Shown here in pieces: positions 7,261-16,017 of a stretch of DNA of 64,000 bases. This stretch comes from CALAGJ01 sp964293305 (GTDB lineage: Bacteria > Bacteroidota > Bacteroidia > Chitinophagales > Chitinophagaceae), in the NCBI GenBank assembly GCA_964293305.1, contig CAXYYO010000001.1, positions 186,001 to 250,000 on the forward strand, in the 5' to 3' direction. The position numbers and the translations under genes were made by a program. Numbering within the stretch: the stretch's first letter is position 1; each line of letters begins with the position of its first letter. The notes beneath the pieces are model-generated. The model saw nothing but the letters and a program-made list of their open reading frames with translations, was not told the origin of the DNA and ran no database searches.

Positions 7261-7268
7261 TACCTTTG
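7261..7268 (+). promoter_or_regulatory. -7 box of the starch-synthase-like gene
   Basis: TACCTTTG fits TAnnTTTG and is followed by GCGCCC, as is common at Bacteroidota start sites. It lies 30 bp before the ATG at 7299. Confidence 0.55.
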
Positions 7269-7298
7269 CGCCCTTTAAATTTTTAGGCAAACATCCTA

Positions 7299-8114
7299 AT
7301 GACAACAAAGAAAAGAGTTTTAATAATAGCAACGGAGATGTCTCCCTATCTCGAACTTACGGAGTATGCAGAGATTGTAAACAAATTAGCCATCAAATGC
7401 TACGATGCGGGTATGGAAGTGCGCTGCATTATGCCAAGGTTTGGCATAATCAATGAGCGGAGGCATAGGCTGCACGAGGTAGTAAGATTATCCGGTATCA
7501 ACGTAACAGTTGATAATGATGATTATCAACTACAGATAAAAGTAGCATCCCTACCCAATGCCCGTTTGCAGGTATATTTCTTAGAAAATGAAGAGTTTTT
7601 TAAGCGCAAATCCTTATATCATGATGAGGAAGAAAATTGGTTCGAAGATAATGATTTGAGAACCGTATTCTTCTGTAAGGGAGCTTTAGAAACTGTGAAA
7701 AAATTTGGATGGCCTCCGGATATTGTTCATTGCAGTGGTTGGATGACAGGACTTATTCCAATGTTTTTAAAAACTGCTTACAAGCGTGAGCCGGTTTTTA
7801 TACACAGTAAAAGCATCTATACAGTAGGCCCTGAATCTTTTACTGAAAATATAGGAAAAGATTTTATACGTATGTCTGCTATACACCCTGCCATAAAAGA
7901 AAAGGATCTTGAAATCTTTAAAGAAGGAACCAATATGGCCATCATGCGTGGTGGTGCCACTTATGCAGATGCCATAAGTTTTGGAGCTCCAGATATTGAT
8001 AAGAAATTTATGACTGAATTTTCCAAAATGAAAGATAAGCATATTATCAAATACAATGGCACGGAAGATTTAACACATTATTTAGACATCTACAACGAAC
8101 TTGCGCCTCATTAA
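7299..8114 (+). CDS. Starch/glycogen-synthase N-terminal (GT5) domain protein, half length
   Basis: 271 residues carrying only the N-terminal Rossmann domain of glycogen/starch synthases: KRVLIIATEMSPYLELTEYAEIVNKL (residues 5-30, matching the KxGGLxDV region but without the KxGG motif), CIMPRFGIINER, and PPDIVHCSGWMTGLIP corresponding to PDxxHxHDW. The C-terminal GT1-like domain with the EX7E sugar-nucleotide site is absent, so transferase activity is doubtful. The protein runs to a natural stop and is followed 18 bp later by DUF4270, so it is not obviously a broken gene. It may have a regulatory or binding role; the function is unknown. Confidence 0.82.
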   Translation: MTTKKRVLIIATEMSPYLELTEYAEIVNKLAIKCYDAGMEVRCIMPRFGIINERRHRLHEVVRLSGINVTVDNDDYQLQIKVASLPNARLQVYFLENEEFFKRKSLYHDEEENWFEDNDLRTVFFCKGALETVKKFGWPPDIVHCSGWMTGLIPMFLKTAYKREPVFIHSKSIYTVGPESFTENIGKDFIRMSAIHPAIKEKDLEIFKEGTNMAIMRGGATYADAISFGAPDIDKKFMTEFSKMKDKHIIKYNGTEDLTHYLDIYNELAPH

Positions 8115-8132
8115 TAGCAAAAATTTTTATTT

Positions 8133-9584
8133 GTGAAGCTGAAGAAAAATTTCTTTTTGGCCCTTCTTTTTTTACTGTTTACAGTAGCCTGTACAAAAAT
8201 TATTACTACAGAAATAGGTAATGGTTTGATACCACCCATTGATGGTATATTTACCAAAGATACCACGCTACAAATAAGTTCAAAAAATTCGGGTTTTGAT
8301 ACCACAGTTGTTAGAATTTCCGACGATAATCTTCTAGGATATACCAATGACGCCATTTTTGGGAAAACCACTGGTGAAATCAATATTCAACTAAGGCCTA
8401 CTTTTTATCCCTTCACCTTTGGAGACACTTCTCAAAAAGTGATGCAGTTAGATTCCGCAGTTTTGATTTTAAGTTATCGAGGATCTGTAGGAGATACACT
8501 TCAACCACTTGCTTTTAGTGTAAAACGAATAGACTTTGATGAGATATTTCTAAATGATAGCTTGTATAGAAATAGTTCCAGATTTGGTGATGGTGAGGAT
8601 CTTACTTATAACAATGTACCAAAGTATGTAAATGTGCAGGATCTAGCAGATTCAGTAAAACCTGATCCCTTATTTGAAAAAGCTGCAGCACAACTTCGTA
8701 TAAGATTAAGTGATGATTTTGGTAAGGAAATGCTGAACGAATGGGACACAACTTTTAATGGTTTTTATAAAAGCGATTCAGCTTTTTCTGACGCTTACCG
8801 TGGCTTTTCCATTAAGCCGGAACAATTAGGCAATGCAATGTTGCGCATCAACTTAGTTGATACAAATACAAAAGTGGGCATTTACTACAGAGTACCAAAT
8901 GCCGATGGAAGTTTTGATACAGCAGTTAGGTATCTTAGGGTTAATCAATTTACATCTGCACATTCAAATTTTATTGAAAGAGAGTATGCAGCACCTGCGG
9001 AAATATCCACCTACTTACCCCCAAATAATGATACAGAAGACAGTTTGTTATATTTCCAATCTTCACCGGGATTGTATTCTACCTTAAAGATAAAAGGATT
9101 ATCCGGCCTACCCAATATGATTGTACATAGGGCAGAAATAGTTTTCGATCAGGTGTATGATGCTGGAGATGATATAGCCGCTGTGCCCAATCTATTTTTG
9201 GCTGCCTATAGTACTGACTCCATGAGGCGATTGGCTGTGCCCTATGATGCACAACTATTTAATGGAACCATTGGTAATCTTTCCTCACTTGGTGTAAATC
9301 CAAAAACAAAATTTGATCCCATAAGCGGTAAGACCATCAGCTCATATAATTTTGATGTAACCCGATATGTACAAAGCGTAGTAACACGCAAAGAAAAAGA
9401 ATTCGATTTTGTATTATGGGCTCCATATTTTGATTATGTATATCCTTTTGAAGATGCTACTTTTCAACTTATTATTTCCACTACACCTTTAAATTTTCCT
9501 GGATTAGGTAGAGTCAGAGTGGGGGGGGGAAATAATAAACGATACCCAATGAAGTTACATATTGTTTATTCAGTGATACCTTGA
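8133..9584 (+). CDS. DUF4270 family lipoprotein
   Basis: 483 residues from a GTG start 18 bp after the upstream stop (no ATG is available nearby). The N-terminus KKNFFLALLFLLFTVAC is a lipoprotein signal with Cys at about residue 20, and the rest is beta-rich with repeated Asp/Thr/Ser. Features such as the early ETEIGNGLIPP-like segment, LDSAVLILSYRG and the C-terminal FDVTRYVQSVV match DUF4270, a Bacteroidota outer-surface family of unknown function. It is probably co-transcribed with the starch-synthase-like gene. A run of nine G lies in frame near the 3' end (9521-9529), coding VGGG. Confidence 0.85.
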   Translation: MKLKKNFFLALLFLLFTVACTKIITTEIGNGLIPPIDGIFTKDTTLQISSKNSGFDTTVVRISDDNLLGYTNDAIFGKTTGEINIQLRPTFYPFTFGDTSQKVMQLDSAVLILSYRGSVGDTLQPLAFSVKRIDFDEIFLNDSLYRNSSRFGDGEDLTYNNVPKYVNVQDLADSVKPDPLFEKAAAQLRIRLSDDFGKEMLNEWDTTFNGFYKSDSAFSDAYRGFSIKPEQLGNAMLRINLVDTNTKVGIYYRVPNADGSFDTAVRYLRVNQFTSAHSNFIEREYAAPAEISTYLPPNNDTEDSLLYFQSSPGLYSTLKIKGLSGLPNMIVHRAEIVFDQVYDAGDDIAAVPNLFLAAYSTDSMRRLAVPYDAQLFNGTIGNLSSLGVNPKTKFDPISGKTISSYNFDVTRYVQSVVTRKEKEFDFVLWAPYFDYVYPFEDATFQLIISTTPLNFPGLGRVRVGGGNNKRYPMKLHIVYSVIP

Positions 9585-9593
9585 TGAATTGAC

Positions 9594-9624
9594 TTTTGTA
9601 AATCTGCTTACTGTTGTATATTTG
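9594..9624 (+). promoter_or_regulatory. Promoter of metK
   Basis: The -33 box TTTTG (9594-9598) is followed after 18 bases by TATATTTG (9617-9624), a full match to the Bacteroidota TTTG/TAnnTTTG promoter. The ATG follows 18 bases later. No SAM riboswitch-like structure is seen in the short leader. Confidence 0.7.
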
Positions 9625-9642
9625 CCACCCAAATAAAAATTA

Positions 9643-10896
9643 ATGTCTTATTTATTTACATCCGAAAGTGTATCGGAAGGCCATCCTGATAAAATTGCAG
9701 ACCAAGTTTCAGATGCACTCATTGATCATTTTCTTGCATTTGACCCCAATAGTAAAGTAGCCTGCGAAACTTTGGTAACAACAGGGCAGGTAGTGCTTGC
9801 CGGTGAAGTAAAGAGTAAGGCTTATTTAGATGTACAGGAAATTGCACGTAGTGTAATAAAAAAAATAGGATATACCCGCAGCGAATACATGTTTGAAGCA
9901 AATAGCTGTGGTATTCTTTCTGCTATTCACGAGCAAAGTCCGGATATAAATCAAGGTGTAGATAAACAAAATAAAGAAGATCAAGGCGCCGGAGATCAGG
10001 GTATGATGTTTGGATATGCCACCAATGAAACAGAGCATTATATGCCACTAGCATTGGATTTGGCCCACAACCTTTTAATTGAACTGGCTGCAATCCGCAG
10101 GGAAAAAAATTCTAAAATGCCCTATTTGAGGCCAGATGCAAAAAGCCAGGTAACGCTGGAATATGATGATAACAATAAACCAGTTCGTATTGATGCTATT
10201 GTAATCAGCACACAGCATGATGACTTTGATACCGAGCCTAAAATGCTTGCAAAAATTAAGGCTGATATTATAGATACGCTCATACCACGTATGAAGCGGA
10301 AGTATAAAATATATTCGCACTTATTTAATAATAAAATAAAATATCATATAAACCCTACGGGCAAATTTGTAATTGGCGGACCGCATGGGGATACAGGTCT
10401 AACTGGCAGAAAAATTATTGTAGATACTTATGGCGGAAAAGGTGCACACGGTGGTGGTGCATTTAGCGGAAAAGATCCCAGCAAAGTAGATCGTAGTGCG
10501 GCTTATGCTACCAGACATATTGCAAAAAACTTAGTAGCAGCAGGAGTGTGTAATGAAGTATTGGTGCAGGTTTCTTACGCTATTGGTGTGGCTCAGCCTA
10601 CCAGCATTTATGTAAATACTTATGGTACATCAAATGTAGAAATGGCTGATGGCGATATTGCTAAACACGTGGCAGCTATTTTTGATATGCGACCATACTT
10701 TATAGAAAAGAGATTAAAACTGCGCAATCCTATTTATAGCGAAACAGCAGCTTATGGACACATGGGTCGAAATCCTGAAACTGTAACTAAAATATTCCGT
10801 AGCCCAGAGGGCAAAACGGTTACAAAAAAAGTTGAATTATTCACTTGGGAAAAATTAGACTACGTAGCCAAAGTGAAAAATGTTTTTGGGTTATAA
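9643..10896 (+). CDS. metK: S-adenosylmethionine synthetase
   Basis: 417 residues. It makes S-adenosylmethionine from ATP and methionine, a cytoplasmic housekeeping enzyme. Diagnostic motifs are FTSESVSEGHPDKIADQ (residues 5-21), the GAGDQGMMFGYA hexapeptide region, FVIGGPHGDTGLTGRKI and GGGAFSGKDPSKVDRSAAY. The length is slightly greater than E. coli MetK (384) owing to insertions that are usual in Bacteroidota. It stands alone with its own promoter and a strong terminator. It supplies methyl donor for the methyltransferases elsewhere in the window (PrmA and others), a general link only. Confidence 0.97.
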   Translation: MSYLFTSESVSEGHPDKIADQVSDALIDHFLAFDPNSKVACETLVTTGQVVLAGEVKSKAYLDVQEIARSVIKKIGYTRSEYMFEANSCGILSAIHEQSPDINQGVDKQNKEDQGAGDQGMMFGYATNETEHYMPLALDLAHNLLIELAAIRREKNSKMPYLRPDAKSQVTLEYDDNNKPVRIDAIVISTQHDDFDTEPKMLAKIKADIIDTLIPRMKRKYKIYSHLFNNKIKYHINPTGKFVIGGPHGDTGLTGRKIIVDTYGGKGAHGGGAFSGKDPSKVDRSAAYATRHIAKNLVAAGVCNEVLVQVSYAIGVAQPTSIYVNTYGTSNVEMADGDIAKHVAAIFDMRPYFIEKRLKLRNPIYSETAAYGHMGRNPETVTKIFRSPEGKTVTKKVELFTWEKLDYVAKVKNVFGL

Positions 10897-10964
10897 TTTT
10901 ATATTCATACTACCTAAATACATACAATTAGTTTTAATGTAGAAAATTCATACTGAAATTATAT

Positions 10965-10996
10965 TTAAAAAGCCATCAAAAACGATGGCTTTTTAA
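10965..10996 (+). terminator. Rho-independent terminator of metK
   Basis: TTAAAAAGCCATC and GATGGCTTTTTAA form a perfect 13-bp stem with a 6-base loop. The A and T runs make it potentially bidirectional. Confidence 0.85.
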
Positions 10997-11018
10997 TTTG
11001 AAAAGAAATTAGGAAATA

Positions 11019-11103
11019 TTTTGGGCGTGTCCCTTTGGGCCGGGCTTTACACTACAAGTCCTCGCTGCGCTCCGGGCTTTTCGTTCTAATCCCTCACGCT
11101 CAG
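11019..11103. repeat. GC-rich REP-like element overlapping the 3' end of cphA
   Basis: The block starting GGGCGTGTCCCTTTGGGCC and continuing through CTCGCTGCGCTCCGGGC to CCCTCACGCTCAGCCCCC is far richer in G+C than its surroundings. It contains complementary GGGCC/GGCCC-like segments and resembles the palindromic intergenic elements scattered in Bacteroidota genomes. It runs across the cphA stop codon (11100-11102), so the last cphA codons are encoded in it. No second copy is in this window. Confidence 0.5.
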
Positions 11104-13721
11104 CCCCCGGCAGATTCTCTGTCCTTCAACTCTTTTATTTTATCCAATGCACCAGCCACCACATCACACATTATCGTATAAAGTGCTCCCGGTTTATGAT
11201 GGGCATACACATACTCCAAAGCAAGATTTTCATTTGCTATTTTGGTGATGGAAATTTCTTTATTTACACTACGCACCCCTTCTTCTAGCAGGTTCATAAT
11301 TTCATCCGCAGAGCGGCCCCTAAGATTCTTATCGCAGCGCATAATTATTTCGTCAAAATACCTGCCCGATATAGCACCTAATTCCCTGATATCGTCATCT
11401 CTTCTATCTCCTGTACCACTGATGATGCCTACTTTGATAGGATAATCTGTTTTGCTTACAAAATCACATAGCAACTCTAAGCCATGTGGATTATGCGCAA
11501 AGTCTGCAAGGATGGTAAAATTTTTGAAATGGAAAAAATTCATACGGCCGGGTGTGGTTACACTGCCGGGTACAAAAGTTTGCAATGCCATCCTTATATC
11601 ATCAATAGATATATCTCTAAATAGATAGGAAGCCATAACAGCAGATAATACATTGGCAATATTATGTAATGCCTTGCCTTCGAAAGTAATAGGAATTTCT
11701 GTGGCTTTCATTACCCTTATCTTCCAAGAGCCTTTGAGGATTGTAATGAATCCATTCTCGAAAATACAAGATAATCCATTAGCAGCACTATGCTCCTTAA
11801 TACGTGGATTATTTTCGTGCATGCTCACCAATGCGATATTACATTCCAAATTTTTTCGCAGATCATACACTAAATCATCATCAGCATTAAGCACAGTATA
11901 GCCATGTTTAAAAACTGTTTCGGGTAATACACCTTTTACCTTGGCCATTTGCTCCAAATTGTTGATGCCACCCAGTCCAATATGATCAGATGCCACATTG
12001 GTTACAACGGCTACATCACAATTTTGAAATGCCAACCCGGATTTTAAAATACCCCCTCTTGCACATTCAAGTACTGCAAAATCAACGGTAGGATCTTTTA
12101 ATACAAAAGTGGAAGATACAGGCCCTGTGCAGTCCCCTTTCATCATGAGTTGATTTTGTATATAAACACCATCACTTGTAGTGTATCCCACCTTCTTTCC
12201 AGCACTTTTTGCTATATGTGCGGTAAGCCTCGTAGTGGTGGTTTTACCATTAGTGCCTGTAATGCCAATAATAGGTATTCTGCCCTGTATATTTTTAGGG
12301 AATAACATATCTATAACAGGCTCGGCCACATTTCTTGGCAATCCTTCCGCAGGTTCTAAATGCATTCTAAAACCTGGTGCAGCATTTACTTCAAGTATGG
12401 CACCACCATTTTCAGAAACAGGTGTATGTAGGTCCTTTGCCATAATATCTATACCACAAATGTCTAAACCAATGATACGTGCAATTCTTTCACACATAAA
12501 AATATTTTCCGGATGCACTTCGTCGGTTACATCGGTACTTGTACCACCCGTAGATAAATTAGCCGTAGGCTTTAATAAAACCCTTTCCCCAGCAGGGGGA
12601 ATAGTTTCTAATGTATACCCTACCTCATTCAGCATTTTTTCAGAAAACTGATCTAGTGTAATTTGTGTTAGCACTTTTTCATGACCATAACCTCTGCGTG
12701 GATCTTTATTCGTTTCATCTACAAGCCATTGTATATTATGCACACCATCACCCACCACACTTGCTGGGGTGCGTAATGCTGCGCAAATAAATTTTGAATT
12801 AATGACCAATATTCTAAAATCAAACCCTGTGATAAATCGCTCTACTATTACACTTCGGCTATAAATCTTTGCAGCAGCCAATGCTTTTGTAGCCTGCTCC
12901 CAATCATTAATATTTGTCGTATTACCCTTGCCATGATTGCCATCAATCGGTTTTATAACTAAAGGGTATCCATACTTTTTTACAGCATCTTCTAGTCCTG
13001 CTTCTGTGCGTATAACCATGCCTCTTGGCACAGGTATTTCAGCGGCTTCTAACAGTAGTTTTGTTTCTTCCTTATCGCATGCTATTTCCACAGCAATATT
13101 GCTGGTTGTGCTTGCTATAGTTGCTCTTATTCTTTTTTGATTTACACCATATCCTAATTGTACCAAACTCTGTCTATTCAGTCTTATAAAAGGGATATTT
13201 CTTTTAGCAGCTTCTTCTACTATGCAGCCTGTGCTTGGCCCTAAGCGTGTGTTCTCTCTTATTTCACGCATATTTTGAATATCCTCAGACAGATCATATT
13301 CCTTGCTTTCCACAATTGATTCTACAATACGTACTGCTGCCTTTGCTGCATACACTCCGGCATCCTCTTCCATATAACTAAACACTACATTATATTCACC
13401 TTCCTTGCCTGTGCCACGTGTACGGCCAAAGCCGACATTCATACCTGCAAGTGTTTGTATTTCTAATGCCACATGTTCTATTACATGACCCATCCAAGTA
13501 CCTTCTTCAACACGGCTAAAAAAACCACCGGGTTTTCCTTCACTACACTGATGTTCATACAATGAAGGTAAAAGGGCTTGCAGCCTATTCAGAAACCCAT
13601 CAATTGTATTTGAAGGTCGTTGCTCCATCTCTTCCAAATTGAGCCTCATTTGAATAAGTTTCTGTCGTCTTATACTCCAGTAATTGGGGCCTTTCAGCAC
13701 TTTTATTTCTTCAATTTTCAT
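11100..13721 (-). CDS. cphA: Cyanophycin synthetase
   Basis: 873 residues, the standard length of CphA, which polymerises aspartate with arginine side chains (multi-L-arginyl-poly-L-aspartate) as a nitrogen reserve. Three parts are visible: an N-terminal domain (residues 1-160, with GTWMGHVIEHVALEIQ), an ATP-grasp domain (about 220-470, PLVIKPIDGNHGKGNTTNI and ILEVNAAPGFRMH) that adds Asp, and a Mur-ligase-like domain (from about 487, GITGTNGKTTTTRLT P-loop) that adds Arg. No cyanophycinase (cphB) or isoaspartyl dipeptidase is in this window, so degradation genes would have to lie elsewhere. The extreme C-terminus (ESAGG) falls in a GC-rich repeat. Confidence 0.95.
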   Translation of the reverse strand: MKIEEIKVLKGPNYWSIRRQKLIQMRLNLEEMEQRPSNTIDGFLNRLQALLPSLYEHQCSEGKPGGFFSRVEEGTWMGHVIEHVALEIQTLAGMNVGFGRTRGTGKEGEYNVVFSYMEEDAGVYAAKAAVRIVESIVESKEYDLSEDIQNMREIRENTRLGPSTGCIVEEAAKRNIPFIRLNRQSLVQLGYGVNQKRIRATIASTTSNIAVEIACDKEETKLLLEAAEIPVPRGMVIRTEAGLEDAVKKYGYPLVIKPIDGNHGKGNTTNINDWEQATKALAAAKIYSRSVIVERFITGFDFRILVINSKFICAALRTPASVVGDGVHNIQWLVDETNKDPRRGYGHEKVLTQITLDQFSEKMLNEVGYTLETIPPAGERVLLKPTANLSTGGTSTDVTDEVHPENIFMCERIARIIGLDICGIDIMAKDLHTPVSENGGAILEVNAAPGFRMHLEPAEGLPRNVAEPVIDMLFPKNIQGRIPIIGITGTNGKTTTTRLTAHIAKSAGKKVGYTTSDGVYIQNQLMMKGDCTGPVSSTFVLKDPTVDFAVLECARGGILKSGLAFQNCDVAVVTNVASDHIGLGGINNLEQMAKVKGVLPETVFKHGYTVLNADDDLVYDLRKNLECNIALVSMHENNPRIKEHSAANGLSCIFENGFITILKGSWKIRVMKATEIPITFEGKALHNIANVLSAVMASYLFRDISIDDIRMALQTFVPGSVTTPGRMNFFHFKNFTILADFAHNPHGLELLCDFVSKTDYPIKVGIISGTGDRRDDDIRELGAISGRYFDEIIMRCDKNLRGRSADEIMNLLEEGVRSVNKEISITKIANENLALEYVYAHHKPGALYTIMCDVVAGALDKIKELKDRESAGG

Positions 13722-13905
13722 GAGCGAATCAAAATTGTTTATTAAAATAATTTGTTTAGCGTTGTAAAATAGGGGAATTGTATTTTGGGAAACAATCTTT
13801 TTTGGTGTGAAGCCTTAATCTTTATTATCTATTGCTGATAAAGGTCAAATCATTTTATACAATAATCACCCTGATTTCTGTAGTATAAGTTCCGGGCAGC
13901 ATCAC
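13722..13905. other. Non-coding region upstream of cphA
   Basis: AT-rich leader and promoter region of cphA. No clear TAnnTTTG box was found at the expected distance on the minus strand, and no RNA element is evident. It ends at the long repeat copy 3. Confidence 0.35.
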
Positions 13906-14090
13906 TTCAAACCAACATTTCCGTTTGAAGTTTATTATAATGCCTAAACGCTGCATTCATAAGTATTTAAGTGCAATTTTTAACTGTAAAATAGTTCACT
14001 ATTTCTTCACACAAAAATCAACCTAATACAGTAATCTATTTTCCTTTTCAACTTTTCATTGCAAATTCAACTGCAAAATCTGAGTTTAAT
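13906..14090 (-). repeat. Dispersed MITE-like repeat, long copy 3 (reverse orientation)
   Basis: The reverse complement aligns with copies 1 and 2: GCAATGAAAAGTTGAAAAGG, AAAATAGATTACTGTATTAG, GAAATAGTGAACTATTTT (internal dyad) and TATGAATGCAGCGTTTAGGC. The ends are imperfect inverted repeats (TTAAACTCAGATTTTGCAGT against TTCAAACCAACATTTCCGTT). Bases 14048-14090 also code the last 13 residues and stop of the GNAT gene. Confidence 0.72.
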
Positions 14091-14572
14091 CTTAATACAT
14101 AAAATTTACTATCCACACCCATCACAGGAAATGCAATGGGCAGTTCATTTTTTTGAATTGGGACAAAATTATTTTTCTCATAAAATCTTTGCGCAGCAAG
14201 AAATTTTTCTGTAGTTCCTAAATAGATTTCATCAATAGATGTTTGTTGAGCATGGGCAATGGCTGTATCTAAAAGTAATTGTCCAGTTTTAAAAGTTTGA
14301 CCCCTAAAATCTTTTTTTACAAACATCTTTCTCAAAGCTGTTTGCTTATTTCCAATATCTAGTAATGAAATAGTTCCCACTACTTCTTTATTATAAATTG
14401 CTACCCAAAAATTACCAAGACCATGCTGATAAAAGTCAGAAATGATTTGCAGGTCTGGTTGTTTTGATAAATCTATGTCAATATCAAATTCTGTAGTTTG
14501 AATGGCTACAATTAATGATTGCACTTGTTTCAAGTATTGATCAGTAAATGGTTCAATTAAAAGTGGCATCAT
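14048..14572 (-). CDS. GNAT family N-acetyltransferase
   Basis: 174 residues from the ATG at 14572; the longer frame to 14608 would need a GTG start inside trpS. The acetyl-CoA-binding GNAT core is visible: NFWVAIYNKEVVGTISLLD (beta4), LRKMFVKKDFRGQTFKTGQLLLDTAIAHA (the R/Q-x-x-G-x-A/G region, written RGQTFKTG) and a late IYLGTTEKFLAAQRFYEKNNF segment. The substrate is unknown. It starts 19 bp after the trpS stop on the same strand and is probably co-transcribed. The last 13 residues (NSDFAVEFAMKS region) are read from long repeat copy 3, so the native C-terminus appears to have been replaced. Confidence 0.83.
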   Translation of the reverse strand: MMPLLIEPFTDQYLKQVQSLIVAIQTTEFDIDIDLSKQPDLQIISDFYQHGLGNFWVAIYNKEVVGTISLLDIGNKQTALRKMFVKKDFRGQTFKTGQLLLDTAIAHAQQTSIDEIYLGTTEKFLAAQRFYEKNNFVPIQKNELPIAFPVMGVDSKFYVLRLNSDFAVEFAMKS

Positions 14573-14591
14573 CAATGATATTTGAGGATTA

Positions 14592-15584
14592 TTAATAGTA
14601 TTCCACACCCACTGCCTTCCTTACCTGCTGCAAGGTAGCTGAAGCATTGCTTCTGGCTTTTTCTGCACCGATGCTTAATATATTTTTTAGGAAATTTTTA
14701 TCAGCTTTAAGTTCATTGGCCCTATCTCTTATGGGACTAATAAATTGTACTAAATCTTCGGCCAGTTGCTTTTTCATATCCCCATAGCGTATCACACCAT
14801 TTTCATAATCTGTTTCAAATTTTGCTACGCCATCAGCACTACCAGTTAGCTGCATCAAATTAAAGAGATTTTGAATATAATCAGGCTTTGGAGTATCTGG
14901 CAGCTGTGGACCACTATCTGTTTTGGCTTTCATAATTTTTTTGCGAATAGCTTCATCTGTGTCTCCCAGATAAATGGTAGCCATTTGATTTTCGCTTTTA
15001 CTCATTTTGCCATTTCCATCTAAGCTCAAAATCTTTATCAGTTCGCTGCCATAATTGAATGCATAGGGCAAGGGAAATACATCGCCATAGCGATGATTAA
15101 ATCTTTCTGCAAAATTTCTAGCCATTTCTAAATGTTGCTCTTGGTCTTTGCCTACTGGCACTTTTACTGCTTTATGTATGAGTATATCCGCTGCTTGCAG
15201 TACAGGATATGTGAGCAAACCTGCATTTATATTATCCGGCTGGCTTCTAGCTTTATCCTTGAACGTGGCAGTTTTTTCTAGTTCGCCTTTATAAGCCATC
15301 GTATTAAGATAAAGATATAATTCAGCTATTTCCGGTACAGCACTTTGTACATAGAGCGTGCATTTATTTGTGTCCAATCCAGATGCAACTAATTCAGCAA
15401 AAAGTCTGTGCACGCCTTCCTGCATTTCCTTCGTATCCGGGTGTGTGGTAAGCCTATGCCAATCCACCACACAAAACAAACATTCAAACTCATGTTGCAT
15501 CTGCACCCAATTGCGCATAGCGCCAAAATAATTTCCTAGATGTACAAATCCTGTTGGTCTTATGCCACTCAATACTTTTTGCAT
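14592..15584 (-). CDS. trpS: Tryptophanyl-tRNA synthetase
   Basis: 330 residues from the ATG at 15584 (MQKVLSGIRPTGFVHLGN); a longer frame upstream adds 12 non-conserved residues. This class I synthetase charges tRNA-Trp. Motifs are the HIGH equivalent HLGN at residues 15-18 and the KMSKS loop in GNGKMSKSENQ near residue 195, with the TrpRS segments FCVVDWHRLT and VGKDQEQHLEMARN. The length is normal for bacterial TrpRS. The gene is followed by the GNAT gene and is divergent from the thiolase across a 430-bp gap. Confidence 0.96.
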   Translation of the reverse strand: MQKVLSGIRPTGFVHLGNYFGAMRNWVQMQHEFECLFCVVDWHRLTTHPDTKEMQEGVHRLFAELVASGLDTNKCTLYVQSAVPEIAELYLYLNTMAYKGELEKTATFKDKARSQPDNINAGLLTYPVLQAADILIHKAVKVPVGKDQEQHLEMARNFAERFNHRYGDVFPLPYAFNYGSELIKILSLDGNGKMSKSENQMATIYLGDTDEAIRKKIMKAKTDSGPQLPDTPKPDYIQNLFNLMQLTGSADGVAKFETDYENGVIRYGDMKKQLAEDLVQFISPIRDRANELKADKNFLKNILSIGAEKARSNASATLQQVRKAVGVEYY

Positions 15585-15991
15585 GGTGGCGAAGATATGG
15601 ATTGAAAAAAGTATAAGCACACTGTTTTAACAGCAAACTCATCCCTCAATAAGTCTATTGTTGTTCTACCATATTGTAATGAATCATGAATAAAAATGAT
15701 TATACACAAATGGATATAGCAATTCAAATTTGAAAATGGATACTACCAAAAAGTCATTAATTCGTAATCGAAACCTTCATTTATTTAAAAGAATTTTATG
15801 AGTACCCCTTCGGGGAATGATTAATCGTTTGTAAAGAGACTAGATTATCGAATGCAAATCATCAGCACAAAAATCGATTTTTGTGTAAGGGTGAAAAATT
15901 ACTAACACAGACTTTTCATACGATAAAAGAATTCACATTGAATAAAAAATGTTTAATAAGATTGTCCTAACGATTGTTAGTATTAAAACAA
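15585..15991. other. Intergenic region between trpS and the thiolase gene
   Basis: About 400 bp without a gene. It contains a short hairpin CCCCTTCGGGG (15805-15815) and a 20-bp perfect palindrome (15866-15885), both possible regulatory or RNA structures of unknown function. The thiolase promoter lies at its right end. Confidence 0.45.
15866..15885. promoter_or_regulatory. 20-bp perfect palindrome upstream of the thiolase
   Basis: CACAAAAATCGATTTTTGTG is fully self-complementary, about 130 bp upstream of the -7 box of the thiolase gene. It could be an operator or part of an upstream transcript end; there is no T-run typical of a terminator directly beside it. Confidence 0.35.
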
Positions 15992-15999
15992 TACTTTTG
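15992..15999 (+). promoter_or_regulatory. -7 box of the thiolase gene
   Basis: TACTTTTG followed by CAGCGC matches TAnnTTTG, 19 bp before the ATG at 16018. A TTG lies 15 bases upstream (15974-15976), slightly closer than usual. Confidence 0.6.
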
Positions 16000-16017
16000 C
16001 AGCGCAAAAATAAAATT

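Noticed and set aside
9643..10896. SAM riboswitch upstream of metK
   Set aside because: The leader from the promoter to the ATG is only about 18 bases.
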